From the NCBI RefSeq assembly GCF_037975245.1, contig NC_092566.1:5950001-6014000 (forward strand): 64,000 nucleotides of DNA. The letters are read 5' to 3'. The notes beneath the pieces were generated by a model. That model made no database searches. It saw only the letters and a program-made list of their open reading frames with translations, and was not told where the DNA came from. The translations under genes were made by a program, and so were the position numbers. This DNA is from Apostichopus japonicus (lineage: Eukaryota; Echinodermata; Holothuroidea; Aspidochirotida; Stichopodidae). Below, in pieces: positions 1 through 11,934 of this stretch (its first letter is position 1; the number at the start of each line of letters is the position of its first letter).

Positions 1-1529
1 CCGAGTGTCATCACTTGTAGCTTTTCATTTGGTCCCTCACTAAATACTCATCACTAGGAGTGCTACTTACCAGCTTTATGTGACACAGTATGGTCTGGTT
101 AGGCCAATCACTACTTTATGCGTTAACATTAAATTTTGGATTGCCTTTCATTTGTGTCTCTCTTTGTGCCATTTGTTTAGATTCGATGACCGGGCTTTGC
201 ATGTTTAAAGTTATCTACACTTCAGGGAGTGATCATCAAATTGCAGAGTCTTTTCCAGTCTAATCAAACTGTATGAAAAACAGTTTTGTTTGTGTCTGTG
301 AATACTTCGTCTATATCTTCTTATTTTGGTATATAACAGTGTCATGCATCTTAACATTCCTGTAGGATCTCGTGTTTAATTTCATAAGGTTATACATTCC
401 ACACATGTGTAAATATCCAATGTTTGTGAATGTATTTATTTATACTAATGTTTTCAATAAAATTTGCTTACTTAATGAGTGGGAAGGCTTTTGATAAAAA
501 TATGATGATAGAGGCAAAAGTAGAAGACTTTTTGAGTATTTATTACATGATGGACTGTTGTTCAAGATATGTTAGGTAGGGTTAGCACTAGCTACAAATT
601 TAGGAGGAAATTGCTCCCTCAAGTAGACATAGACATGTATAGAATAGCAGGAAGGGGTGGGGGGGGGGGGGTAAGGGAGGCAGGAGAATTGAGGAAAAGA
701 TATGGGATTTTGACCCAATACTTTGCTTTTAATACATCACCCCTAAAGATAGTAAATAATTAAAGTAAAAACAGTACTTCCCTCCCACTTGTCTTGTTAA
801 ATAATCAACATCAAATTGTTTGGTGGATATTAGCAGCCAAGCTAGAGGATTAAGAGTGGAGACATTTCTGAACAGCAGTCATCACAATTGCATTCATTCT
901 GGAACCTGTAATGCTTAGTTATGTAATGGAAAATTGGAACGAAGAAAGGCAAATTGACACATTTACGATGATTTAGAAGGATGGACAGCAAAGTTTCCAC
1001 ATTCAAATGTATTTCAGAACACTGAGCCATGGCTGAGTCAATCAAAGTTATCTTTGGTAGTACTGTAGTTAGCAGATGATAGTACTTCATGGGACCTGAT
1101 TTCAATTCAGTTTCTGTATTCCAGTATAAAATTACAAATTTTTAAAATAGGACACATAATAATGATACACAAAAGACGTAAAATGTACAATCATGAAAGC
1201 TGAGGGTGCCATGTTCATGAACGAAAAAGAAAGCAAGACAAAGTACATATCTATGATCATCCGTGTAAATTCTGATCAGTTCAGTTAACATTCTCATTGA
1301 TACAATTTAGCATAATAGTAAATGTTGGGTTTTAAATCGCAAAGAATTTTATTTAAGTCCGCTTAACTGAGTTTAAGCTATTAATGTCAATTGTTTCCAA
1401 TTCTCCAAAATGGAATATACTTATAACTGCAATTGTTCTCATAATTATTGAATCATCTTTAATAATTTTCAGAACTAGCACATAGAATGAGAAAGTTACA
1501 GTTCTGTGAAAAGGATAGATCATAGTTCC
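1..1529. other. non-coding stretch, no gene seen
   Basis: AT-rich sequence with stops in all frames at short intervals. The only open frames are short and have no recognisable protein character. A G homopolymer sits at 659-671. I see no splice-bounded exon, RNA gene or element boundary here. Confidence 0.6.
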
Positions 1530-1540
1530 CAGAGCAGCAT

Positions 1541-1998
1541 CTATGGCTTTGTTAGGCCCAGAGCCGCATCTATGGCTCTGTTAGGACCCACAACCACATC
1601 TATGGCTCTGTTAGGACCCACAACCACATCTATGGCTCTGTTAGGACCCACAACCACATCTATGGCTCTGTTAGGACCCACAACCACATCTATGGCTCTG
1701 TTAGGACCCAGAACCGCCATATATGACTCTGTTAGTACCCAGAGCCACATCTATGACTCTGTTAGAACCCAGAGCCACAGATGTGGCTCTGTTAGGACCC
1801 AGAGCCCCCATCTTTGGCTCTGTTAGTATCCAGAGCCCCCATATATGGCTCTGTTAGGACCCAGAGCTGCATATACGGCTCTGTTAGGACCCATTTCTCC
1901 CATATATGGCTCTGTTAGGACCCAAAGCTGCATATATGGCTCTGTTAGGACTCAGACCCCCCCCCCCCCCTCCCTCTCATCTATGGCTCTGTTAGGAC
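1541..1998. repeat. 30-bp tandem satellite
   Basis: About fifteen copies of a 30-bp unit containing TATGGCTCTGTTAGGACCCA. The copies between about 1571 and 1720 are nearly identical with exact 30-bp spacing; those after 1720 diverge and contain a C-run near 1960-1970. Because 30 is a multiple of three and the unit has no stop, both strands show open frames with a 10-residue repeat (MALLGPTTTS on +). These open frames are by-products of the repeat, not genes. Confidence 0.95.
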
Positions 1999-4380
1999 TG
2001 ATATAACAGTGCCCTCTGGAGAAACGATGAAGATCACATTCTTATAACATCAGCCAAAATCCTCCCCAAATCTCATATTAGCTATATTGCTTTGTACGAG
2101 CTGTTGCAGTCTACTGTTCCACCTTCAAGTCCTCTACCAGCTCTGTCATCCGTAATATTCAAAGTTGCTGCTAACGAAAAGGCCGTTCTAAAATATATTC
2201 TTGTCAGTATTGATTGATGACATAACTAGAGTAGAGTCTGCATATCAGTGAACATAGTCATCCATTAATTATCTCCCAGAGAAATCCTATTGATGATGTA
2301 GCCTGTCAAAATTGAAAATTCAGCAGTTCAGTTTGAAATTAAAAAGCAGGAAAGGAAAAATAAGTAGTACAAAGAAAATTTGGCAAACAAAGCAAAACCC
2401 GAATATAAGGACAAACATGTTGAACGGTTTCTAATATTTGATGATTGTGTGTTTTGATTATAGCATGAATTTGATCAAAGTCAACCAAACATTAGACAAC
2501 ACACACTCACACAGAGAAGTAGGCAGAAAGTTTGCCAATTAACCTACATATGATGTAATATTCTTTGATGTTTGTCTCCATGCTTAATTACTTATGCAAA
2601 CATTTTGTGTCTTACAGTTTTATGGGAAATTAATTAACATCATGAGGAAGCAGATATTATCTGTGATATATCGTGGAAAGTAATTTATCTTAGTTGAACT
2701 GAAACAGTTTTCTTTGCGAAATGAAACAACAACCTTTTACTGATAATTTTAGTCTGTTTCTTTAACAGTCCATTCAACCATTTTCATCCGATGTCCTTTC
2801 GTTTAATTTAGCCGTGTCACAAATGAAATTCAATTCTACCTACACTAAGATGCAAACTTAATATTCGTGATATCTTTGCATGACGGTTACAAACGTCCTT
2901 CCGTTTATAAACTGAGAGTAGTAATTTGTTCGCTCTCTCATTGGCTAAAGATAGTCAATATCTTGTTGCCTGTTGAATTCCTTGGCAGCATATAAACCTA
3001 ACCATGGCGGCTGCTACTGGGCCCTTTACAACTGAGTAATCAGCTAGGGGAGTTAAACCTATTCCCAGATTGTTGATAACTAACATGTCTATGATCAGGT
3101 TTTATGGGATGCCAGAATATTAATCTTGAGGAGGGATCCGTACGTCAAGCCTCAAATTCGTCTTCGATTAACAGAGCCACGGAATAGAGAGAGACTGGAT
3201 TTGTATTGACACACAATTTGCTCGGCAGCCTTGAGGGAGGTTCGCGTTTCACGAATATTGATCAAACGGGAAGGAAAAGTAGTCATCTACTTTGTCACTT
3301 TGGTAAATTGTTCTTAGAAATAATTTGGAAGTGGCTCATGTTGGTATGATAAATTTGGTCATTGATAAAAGTCTGTTTACATCTCTCTTTGAAACACTGT
3401 CAACAAATGTAAGATATAAATTCAGAATTGATGTAAAAGACTTCTTTCTGGTTAAAATTCGTCGAAGCCACCACAGCAAGAGAAAACCTGGTAAAGAGGC
3501 CTCGATCTAAGGTTTTTAATTCCCAGGTGCTTTTCTGCCAAAATTCCCAGGGGTGGTAGTAATTGAGTCAGGGAGAGGAAAAGTCTTGTCCTTGGCAGAA
3601 GAATTCCTAGAATAAGAAAGAAGGGGAAAAGTGTTTTCCAGCCAAGAATCAAAAACAAAATTGCCTTCTGAGATATATATGGAATATATGTGTTATATCG
3701 GTAATACAATTTTATGAAGATCAATTTGGGATGATGTGTCCTCAACCATCTTGACATTTGTCATTAAAAAACGAAAAAGAAGAAAATGCATTAAACAACA
3801 AAAACAAAACCTGTGGCTTGATATTACCCATTTATTACCCCAATGAGTTGATGTTAGTAAGGAGTAAGTTGGCAAAAATTGTAAAAACCAAAGCATTGTC
3901 AGGACTGCTTGGTTGTTAAAAGTTGGATGGGTTTATTACCGATCTGCTACAATTCCAGTACACATTCATGCATATTTACTAAAGCAACTACTGTAGTATG
4001 TATATAGTTTGTGAAGGGTGTCATGAAGTATTAGTTTTCTCCCCAACGTGAGCATTCAAACCTGTTTTTTCTTTAAATCCCTTGATGAAAAAGATAAGCA
4101 ATGTCCCCCCCCCCCCGTCTATATAACTAGGCAATGTTTATTAGGTATGTATCTTGTGTGGAAATCTTTCAGATCACGGTTTAGTGATTTACATGTGAAC
4201 ATGATGAGGCTACAAGACAGAACAAGATGACTTTCTTGCAGTCATTGGAGGTCTGTTGTGCCTAAATAATTGCATCATAAGAGTGTTGACGTATGTAAAC
4301 TTATTTGTGCACCCTGTTCTCTGTGCACCCTGTTCTCTGTTACCACGTTCTACGTTATATATATGGCTTTTTCTCTCACC
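1999..4380. other. non-coding stretch, no gene seen
   Basis: No supported coding exon. The part around 2880-3260 has more CpG than its surroundings, an inverted CCAAT box (ATTGGCT, 2940-2946) and an ATG in good context at 3004 that stops after 11 codons. I do not regard this as enough for a promoter call. The rest is AT-rich with no element boundary that I can define. Confidence 0.5.
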
Positions 4381-4748
4381 TTAAAGGCATTGAAGACTCG
4401 CCCCAAACCGCGTGCCTCGCTCTGAAAAAGGTAACTTTCTGTTGCCCGCAAGTGAAGTTTTCTGCTTGTCGCTGCAAAATGCAGACAGTAATGAAACGTG
4501 ATACCTTGTTATCTTTAGCTGGACCTGAGATGTTCATCGCTGTATCGTTTGTACACTGTGCTGTGGGTATTGACCGCAGCTGTATGTACTGACTGTACAC
4601 TAGTGTCTAATTACCGAAGGTTGCAAGCTGTGTGTGTATCTTTTGGGATCGATGGTGGTGTCTAACACTTCTGTTACACCTCATTCGAAACTAGGTCAGA
4701 TTACCGGCATTAGACGTTTCTTTTTGCCAGAGTCTTCCCACCCTTTAA
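4381..4748. mobile_element. TTAA-flanked MITE-like element
   Basis: The 368-bp segment begins TTAAAGGcattGAAGACTC and ends with the imperfect inverse, which read on the minus strand is TTAAAGGgtggGAAGACTC. TTAA lies at both outer edges, as expected for a TTAA target-site duplication (known for piggyBac-type transposons). The interior is richer in CpG than the flanks and encodes no transposase that I can recognise, so it would be a non-autonomous element. A direct read of the sequence shows the inverted ends; the superfamily is inference. Confidence 0.6.
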
Positions 4749-5961
4749 CTCAATAAATGTTACATATTCTACTTTTCTCGCTGGAAATCATCTTTCCACC
4801 GTCATGGCGTCTACAACAAAGAGAGCTCAGGCTGATGGCTTAAAGTTTCTTATTAACAAAGATCCAGGCATATTTACATATCATAGAATTTATTCAGAAT
4901 TTTTACAAAAATTAAGCCTGCCGCCATGTTTCTCAGGGCTCTTTGGCTTGCAGATAATCGTCATTAAAAGTTACTGACTGGATTATTATCATGGCTAGAG
5001 CAAGCAATTAATAAACAAGATAAGCAAATTCAAGAAATGGCTATGCTAATCTTACCTGCAGCCTCAGTTACCTATCCCTACACTGTTCCTGCACTTTTAT
5101 TATCCCACAGGTGTCTGGAGTCATGTGATATTGTCCTTTAGTGGCCTGTTTCAGGTCTATCCTCCACTCATTGTACAGATCTTCTCACAGCTTAACAACA
5201 TTAGAATCGTTGTAACATCGTTTTAAGCTTACGTGTATGAGATCTTCCTACTGAAATTCATAACAGCAACTCACTTACATATTTTAAAAGCAAGTATACT
5301 AGGGGTTACATAAATACTTATTAATCAATTGGTTTATTATTATAATCCCTCCGTACCTTTCTTGTTTTCTATTTATCGCTTTTTTTTAGAAAAGGGAGTG
5401 ACCTCCATTACAGGCCTACAAAGGATTTTTAGATCACTTCCTTTCATATAAACATTTAATTTAACTTTCAGTATAATTGACACATAATATTTAGATATTG
5501 TTATGATTGTATGTTACAGAGAAACAAAATAAATGAAATGAAATGAATTACTGCATTCTAGTTATTGTCACTGAATACAAGATTCTGTAAAAACCAAGAA
5601 AAATGAGCAAATGAAAAGTTAGCATTTTTTAAGACTGAAAAGTTCTTCTCCTATTACTGTTTCCTCTCCTACCAAATTAAATGATTATGCCTTTATGAGC
5701 AATCCAACTTTCATAAGGAAGTTGCTGTTGTAATATTTGTTTTGTTTATTAGTGCTGAAGTGAAAGCTGCATATATTTCTAAGAATGATACAATTCACTT
5801 TGACCTTTGTGTTGGAATTAATATTGTCACAAATTCATATCTTTTCATTTATGTGTAACATTATGCATCTAGGCCTATATGTTGCAATATACGACATATA
5901 TGTTGTTGTGGTGCAAATGATAACTTTATGCATACAATTTCACTTTTAGGCCACCCAATTA

Positions 5962-5988
5962 TTTTTTTTTTTTTTTTTGGGGGGGGGG
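5962..5988. repeat. T17-G10 homopolymer junction
   Basis: A run of about 17 T is followed directly by about 10 G. It is simple-sequence DNA, and exact lengths in such tracts are prone to assembly error. Confidence 0.9.
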
Positions 5989-7449
5989 TCAATAATAAAT
6001 TAAATGAAAGAAAATTAAGTTAAATAAAATATAAGATAATTAGTGGGGTGAGTTGAGTAAATTGTAAAAGCTCAAGTAATGGTGAAATAGATAAAAGTAA
6101 CTATTAAAGTAAAGGTGAAGTCTTGTATTGTAAAACAAAGCAAAATAATGTGATTCAAGGTTCATGGAAAGAAAGTGTTTTTTGTTTACTTAAACTGCCT
6201 TTGACATTCAACACAGGTTCCTAAACTATGTAAGAAGCTAAGAAGGCAAAAAGCAATGTGACAATTGCCTCACTGAAAGGGGTCAAAAGGTACACCTGCT
6301 ATGGTGAGGAGCTAGTCTGGTCATAATCACTAAACAGAACAACTATTGATCCATTCTACCTCAAACTGTTATTTGCTCACTATCACAACCCAAATCCTCT
6401 CTAAAAGAATGCAATTGTGAAAAGGTGGAGTGTAACACCATGAAGAGGGCACATGTTAAACCAGAGTAAAGATTTAACATAAGGGAAAGAGCCAACTTAG
6501 AGACAATTATATGAAAGACAAACTACACTCAACTCAACTCAGCAGCAGGTGTATGTAGGCTATTGTTAGAATTCATTGGAGGGAAGTAAGGGGACTGTAT
6601 AGCAAGGTCTCTGTATATTTGCTTTAGTGGTACTTTGTCCTTTTGAATTCCAGAGTTATAGTTTTATTGTGAATCTGAGGATTTATCTAACCACCCCTAT
6701 TTAATTGTATTGTTAGTGAAGATACACACCATGGGGTGTAAATGGTTTTCTTCATCAGCTTGCTATGCTGGTAGGAATTGATACTTAGACAGCACTAAAT
6801 TTATGCTGTGAAATATCAGAGCCCAGCTACACTCTTTGCAGGTATTTGATATGCTTGCTTGGAAAGATGGAAGATTATTAATACAAATGATGATGTGTTA
6901 CATCTATAGACGTACTGTCCCCCCTCCCCCCATTCATTTCTATCCCTCCTGCAGTGTGCCATTTGCATGTGTAATAGATCATAGTATCATACTGAATTGA
7001 CTTTTGAGTTAGAGGGTGGTTCACATGTTCGAAATGTTAAAAACCAATATGGAAGAAATATAAGGGTTTGCATTGGTAAATTTCTCATTGTTGTATCAGA
7101 AAGTGGGATGGGGAGGTGGGTAGGCAGGAGGGACAAGGATGATGAATTGAAAGTCATATTTTTTTGATCGATTAAGGAACGTTCTAAGCGTTCTTTTCAT
7201 TAGGTTCTAAGATGTGCATAATAATGTTAATTACATTCTTGAAGCTTGCGTGCAGTAACACTACAGGTCGAAAAAACATCTTCCTTCTTTTTTTTTTGCA
7301 GCCTATACCATATTTTTGATTCTAGATTTTGACAGAAAAGTAAATTCTTCATGACTATTATTTTGAGTGTATTAGTTTATACCCAGAATTGTTTTAGAAG
7401 CTTGTTTGCACTGTATGTGAAAGTTTAAAGGTAGTCTGTATAGGCCCCA

Positions 7450-7469
7450 AATTATAGCACGCTATAATT
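7450..7469. repeat. perfect 9-bp hairpin
   Basis: AATTATAGC (7450-7458) and GCTATAATT (7461-7469) are exact inverse complements separated by AC. It lies about 25 bases after a TTTAAAGG sequence resembling the end of the TTAA-type elements in this window, but I could not find a matching right end. Confidence 0.7.
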
Positions 7470-7879
7470 GCTAGAAGTTTTCAAAAAGTACTTTCCTGGA
7501 GGTCTTTACTCTCCAAATTGTTCTCAGACATTTTTAAGGAACACACAAGATAACTGAATGTCCCAGTGAGGAATATTTTCTCGAAGGTTGTAATCAACAG
7601 TTTAAGAATTTTGACCGAAGGTGACCATATCTGAATTGCAAGCATATTTGGGACCAACACAGCATACCGTTAAGTAAATGTTTTTGATGTTGCAGCACCT
7701 TGGACATGTTATCAGGTATTAAAGTTTCCAACCTTTCTCTTAAATGATAGTACAAAACTCACAAAAATCAGACAGCCTAGTCAATGTTGGTTGTGGTTTA
7801 ATTTTTAATCGATAGTGACCTTTATACATAGTATTTTCCTCTCATGCATGTTTTATGGATCTTCCATGTATGTATGTAT

Positions 7880-8080
7880 TTTAGACCCTCCTGCCAGCAG
7901 GAACTCGCGAAGAAGCCTCATTGGCTTATCAAAGCCGCAAGCTGACCGAAGTCAGTCTCTTAGATTCATATTTCACGTCCATGATTATGAATTGTCAACA
8001 ACTCTGTAACTGGACGACATACATTAATCTTGGAGTGACTCGAACTCGGGACCTTATGATTGAAAGGCACCATGTACCCT
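7880..8080 (-). mobile_element. tRNA-derived SINE-like remnant
   Basis: Read on the minus strand, the segment around 8035-8060 resembles the 3' half of a tRNA: a stretch resembling an anticodon stem-loop, then AAGGTCCCGAGTTCGAGTCAC, in which GAGTTCGAGTC resembles the pol III B box (8037-8047). The following part to about 7880 is CpG-richer than the flanks and contains a TCCTGC-CA-GCAGGA hairpin at 7889-7902. A tRNA-like head followed by an unrelated body is the usual SINE layout. I see no clear A box and no certain target duplication, so limits are approximate. A functional tRNA is unlikely because the acceptor stem is not visible. Confidence 0.45.
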
Positions 8081-8864
8081 GATATTACCAAATTATGTTT
8101 CTTTTAACATTTTGCCACAAATTTGATAAAGGTTCAAAATGTAATGTCAGGCATGATGAAATAGAAATAAAACTTCATTTTCATTCCTACAGGTTTGTTG
8201 AACTAATTGAATGATTAATATTACAGGTTATTTAGATCTTAGAGAACTTTTTGTTTTCAAATTCGTGCCCTCTCCTTTCCTCTTCCCTGGAACTTCCACT
8301 GTCGTCCCTGTTATGAACACACTCAGCGGATTTGTGATAGTCAACAGTGCTTCAGCTGCCAGGTAATCCCCCTGAAAGCAATGATCTCTTCATTCCACAA
8401 CAACTTTCACACGTGATCTGTCAAAACTGTTCTATCTAAATTGCTGGTACCAAGATGAACATTTGTTAATCAACCTTTTTTCGCATTTTATATTTTAAGT
8501 AATTGATTGCGCGCAGTTATTCAACACAGTGTGATAGGGTAAATTAAATTAATCTTTAACACAGGTTGTATCATCATCATCATCATCAAAATGCAATGTC
8601 TTCTATCAGGCAGAATAAAAATGCTGCCCTCAGTATACGAGAATGTTCTAATCTGCTAAATCATTGCCCGGAGTACTAGCAGTTGTAACACTGACATTGA
8701 TACAGGCAATTAATGTCTAAATGCAGAGCATTATGAGTTTAAGAGAGAATAGGACAATCATTGCAAATTTGGCTCCATTAACTGTGAATTTGAAAGGTTT
8801 ACATTGTTTGTTTCCTTTGTTGGAAGAAATGTGTGTGTGTGTGTGTGCGTTTGTTTTGCTATCT
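8081..8864. other. non-coding stretch, no gene seen
   Basis: AT-rich, with a (CAT)n tract near 8571-8587 and a (GT)n tract at about 8831-8847. No coding exon or RNA gene recognised. Confidence 0.5.
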
Positions 8865-9013
8865 GACCGAGGACTTGAACAAAAGAATTTCAGGTCCTCG
8901 GTTGTGATTTCTAAAGAATCACCATGTCCTCGGAAGAATTCTATTGTATGGGGTATTGTTAAAGTTAGGGTACGTGGATTTGAACAATGGAAAATACAAT
9001 GGGGTCCTCGGTC
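8865..9013. repeat. 149-bp inverted-repeat unit flanked by (TG)n
   Basis: GACCGAGGAC (8865-8874) and its exact inverse complement GTCCTCGGTC (9004-9013) bound the unit. Internal GTCCTCGG copies also occur near 8892 and 8925. (GT)n tracts lie just outside both ends. The arrangement looks like a small MITE or a dispersed palindromic repeat; no target duplication is clear. Short open frames that cross it have no protein-like composition. Confidence 0.6.
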
Positions 9014-9455
9014 TGAATGAAACACAAACATGGGTGTGTGTGTGTATGAAGCTTGTATTTACTATTTACTTAAATGTCAACTTACTCTCCCTCAAAAACG
9101 ATCCTTATGGCAAGAAACAGGATTTCACTCATCTTTAAGAATCATGCGGAAAGAATAAGAAAAAATCAGATAATTTAACTGGAATAACACTTCTGTATTT
9201 TAAAAAATAAATAAAATAAAATGCAATGTATGTGAAAGTACATAGTGGAGAAAGTTCATTGCAGTATGTCACATTATGTTGTTGGACAGCATAAATTCAG
9301 GTCAGTTTATTTCATGTTTTTTTTCTTCTCATGATATCGTTCTTTCCATGTAAATAATGAAATAAAACGTTTATTTCATACATCTTACAAATAATGCAAG
9401 CGTCCGTCATTCATTGGATAGTTAGGTATTTTAGCCTCGATCTGGCTTTCAATTT

Positions 9456-9579
9456 ATTCTAGATATCAATCTTAATAAACCTTCAATTCTTTCGAGATAT
9501 CAATCTAAATAAACTTTTCTTTATGCAACACAATCAACTTTATGCAACACAATCCTTTCTTTATGCAACACAATCAAAG
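9456..9579. repeat. short tandem repeats, 22-26 bp
   Basis: Two copies of a GATATCAATCT(T/A)AATAAAC block are followed by three copies of TTTATGCAACACAATC separated by 2-8 bases. It is simple local duplication with no coding content. Confidence 0.8.
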
Positions 9580-11560
9580 TCTCAATAGCAATGACAGAAG
9601 GCATTCCATCAATTATCCATAACCAGGGTGTGATAAATTATGCATACAATTCATTTGACAATGTAGTGTTAACAATAGTACTGATGATTGTCCCCATTTA
9701 TTTAATGAGTTGATCCTTAATTGCTGCAGGCCCTTGGCGGCAAAAAAAATGGTGCCAGCTGATGTTTGGGGAAATTTTAAAGTTTCTTGATGAATTTGAA
9801 AATAACTTTTTCTGACAGCAATTTGTGACATTAGTTTGCAATCTAATATTTTACATCAGTGTGCATAGAAAGCTCTTTAATCTGACCATTTGTTAGTTAA
9901 CTTAACCTGCAGTTATTAACAAGTCAATATTTCTGAAAGTTTCATGACATCAGGTATTCATTAATGAACATGATTCCCAGTCATTGCATTTATTTAAAAT
10001 GTTAAAAAAACATTGCTCTTTCTCTCTCTCTCTCTGTTACTAATAAACACTCACTTTCTTTCTCTGTCAGAAAATGGCAATAACAAGTGACCAATGATAC
10101 CACTACATACCAGCCAATGTCTGTGTTTTTTATACACCCCTGTCTATTATTTCTTTTCATGTATCAGGTCTACTACTCCTGTTTTTTTACCATTCCTGAG
10201 CCATTATTGTTATTAGGTACCAAGCTTTCTTTGCTGATCTCCTAACAATTCCATTCTTCCTATTGCTGTTTGAATCTCTAGTGTCACAGGAGCAGAGTTC
10301 AACATGGCGCTATTAGCACCAAAATCACTTTTCTCTGCCCGGATCCTTTATTTGTCAAACAGTTTGTAACTAAACCCTACTTACTCACCACTAGATCAAG
10401 CATAACCTACACATATGGTAATTAATCTGATAGCTTATGATTATTCATAATCCTTTGTTCACAGCAGCAGCCTGTGTCACAGTTCTGTATGGTTTTAACT
10501 CTGGACTGAAACATTTTGCAAATAGGGGGGTTTGCATTAGTGTGAATGCCAGTAAGATTCCTGCATACAGAATATATACTGTGTAAGGAAACAATAGACC
10601 ATGGATGAGGGTACTATAGTTAAACTATCATGCCAATTAAAGGTTTAATTCACCCTTCATCATCAGCAATATTTCAAGCCTTTATTGTTTATTTTGACAC
10701 TGCATTGGCAGGAAGAATTTAATTGTTTAGCTATCCTCCTAAAAACTAAGCAAGTTTACACTGCCATATATATTTAATCTCCAAGTGAGTTTGTATATAA
10801 AGCTATTGTGTGACAAGGAGATGTGTTATGATTTGAATTGAGTTGTAGCTTGAATATGTTATCCTTGTCTGTTTTTTTTGTGTGTGTCCTTCTTGATTTG
10901 TGTTAAAGCAGAGAGGTTTACATGTGAAGGGTTGTTTGAAATATATTGTTAACAACGAAATCTATTGTTGTTAACAATCTGGTTTTTATGTTGAATGTAA
11001 TATATGAATTGGTTAATTAGGCTTCACTAACTATTGAATAGTCAATGTTACCATGCAAACACATTTTATCTGTGTATACTACCCTGAATCTTTAAAATTG
11101 CACATACATGTACCTGCATGTTTGCTCTAGAAGTCTAGATAAACCTGTCAGTGAGTAACATAGTCAATATGTGGTATAAATAAGTCATTTAAAGGTCCTT
11201 TTGTCTAAGAAAAACTGTTCAGTGTCCAGGCAATATTAATAAAGTTATTTTTTAATGGTTTTGTAAAATGCAGTTTGTGTGTAATTTCTGTTGCCTGACT
11301 CTTAAAGGGAGAGGAAGTCATACTCCCTTAGCTTTGCAATTTTAATGCAGGGGAAAAGCTATTATTGATTACTCTTGGCAAACATGGAATAATTATATAA
11401 TTTTAATAGAAATGAAGAGATTTGAAGATTTCATTCTCTTCTTCTGGATCTAGGTAACTTTATCGGTAACAGTTTTTGTTGACACACAGTCCACTTCTTA
11501 TAATAAACCTCATGATAGTATTAATTAATTATAATTAATTTAATTTATCATGAATTCATG
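9580..11560. other. non-coding stretch, no gene seen
   Basis: AT-rich, with a (CT)n tract near 10018-10035 and a perfect 12-bp inverted repeat at 10945-10978. No exon or RNA gene recognised on either strand. Confidence 0.5.
10945..10978. repeat. perfect 12-bp inverted repeat, 10-base spacer
   Basis: ATTGTTAACAAC (10945-10956) and GTTGTTAACAAT (10967-10978) are exact inverse complements with 10 bases between them. Each arm also contains the palindrome GTTAAC, similar to HNF1 half-sites (GTTAAT), so it could be a protein-binding palindrome or a cruciform. The function is unknown. Confidence 0.7.
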
Positions 11561-11934
11561 CAGTGGCATAGCTAGGGGGGGTCAATGGGGGGGGGGGGGC
11601 ACATGCACCAGGCACCGGGCGCCGGGTTTGGGGGGTGCTGAAATGGGAGAATGAGAGTTAAAAAGAGTAGGCCTGCACGTTTAAGAAAAACATGACAAAA
11701 TTGATGGATGTCGTCAGGCATGAATATTTTCCAGATACGAATAAGATTCTGAATGTAGTTGTTTTTAGTGGCAAGTTTATAGATTGTGATTTCTTTTCAG
11801 TCCATTTTGACCGTTTTCTCTTTTTTATCCTGTTCTGTAATGACTACGTGTTACAGAAATTTTATAATTATAATTAGGGGGCGCAATTTTCTACTCTTGC
11901 ACCCGGGCGCCAAAACCTCTAGCTACGCCCACTG
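11561..11934. mobile_element. hAT-type MITE
   Basis: The 374-bp element begins CAGTGGCATAGCTAG and ends with the inverse of CAGTGGGCGTAGCTAG, typical hAT-superfamily ends (CAGTGGCGTAGC is common among animal hAT elements). The bases outside are AATTCATG on the left and ATTTCATG on the right, matching at 7 of 8, as expected for the 8-bp target duplication of hAT transposition. Inside are G-runs and CCGGGCGCC-like GC-rich subterminal sequence at both ends. There is no transposase coding sequence, so it is non-autonomous. Confidence 0.85.

Larger units (their letters stand above)
4749..7879. other. non-coding stretch with low-complexity tracts
   Basis: No coding exon seen. It contains a T-run followed directly by a G-run (5962-5988), an AAATGAAATG-type run near 5530, a C-run near 6920 and a small perfect hairpin at 7450-7469. 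Everything else is unremarkable AT-rich sequence. Confidence 0.5.

Noticed and set aside
1506-1826. 106-codon open frame with MALLGPTTTS repeats
   Set aside because: It is the 30-bp satellite read in frame; both strands are open, so it is not evidence of a gene.
3004-3039. ATG in strong context with a TATAAA nearby and an inverted CCAAT box, suggesting a promoter and first exon
   Set aside because: The frame stops after 11 codons, TATAAA (2991-2996) is only 8 bases before the ATG, too close to direct a transcript containing it, and no good donor lies before the stop.
7167-7190. Heat-shock element (GAACGTTC with a further GTTC)
   Set aside because: Only two to three loose units and no gene or promoter next to it.
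8035-8060. Functional tRNA gene
   Set aside because: Only the 3' half resembles a tRNA; no acceptor stem or convincing A box is visible.
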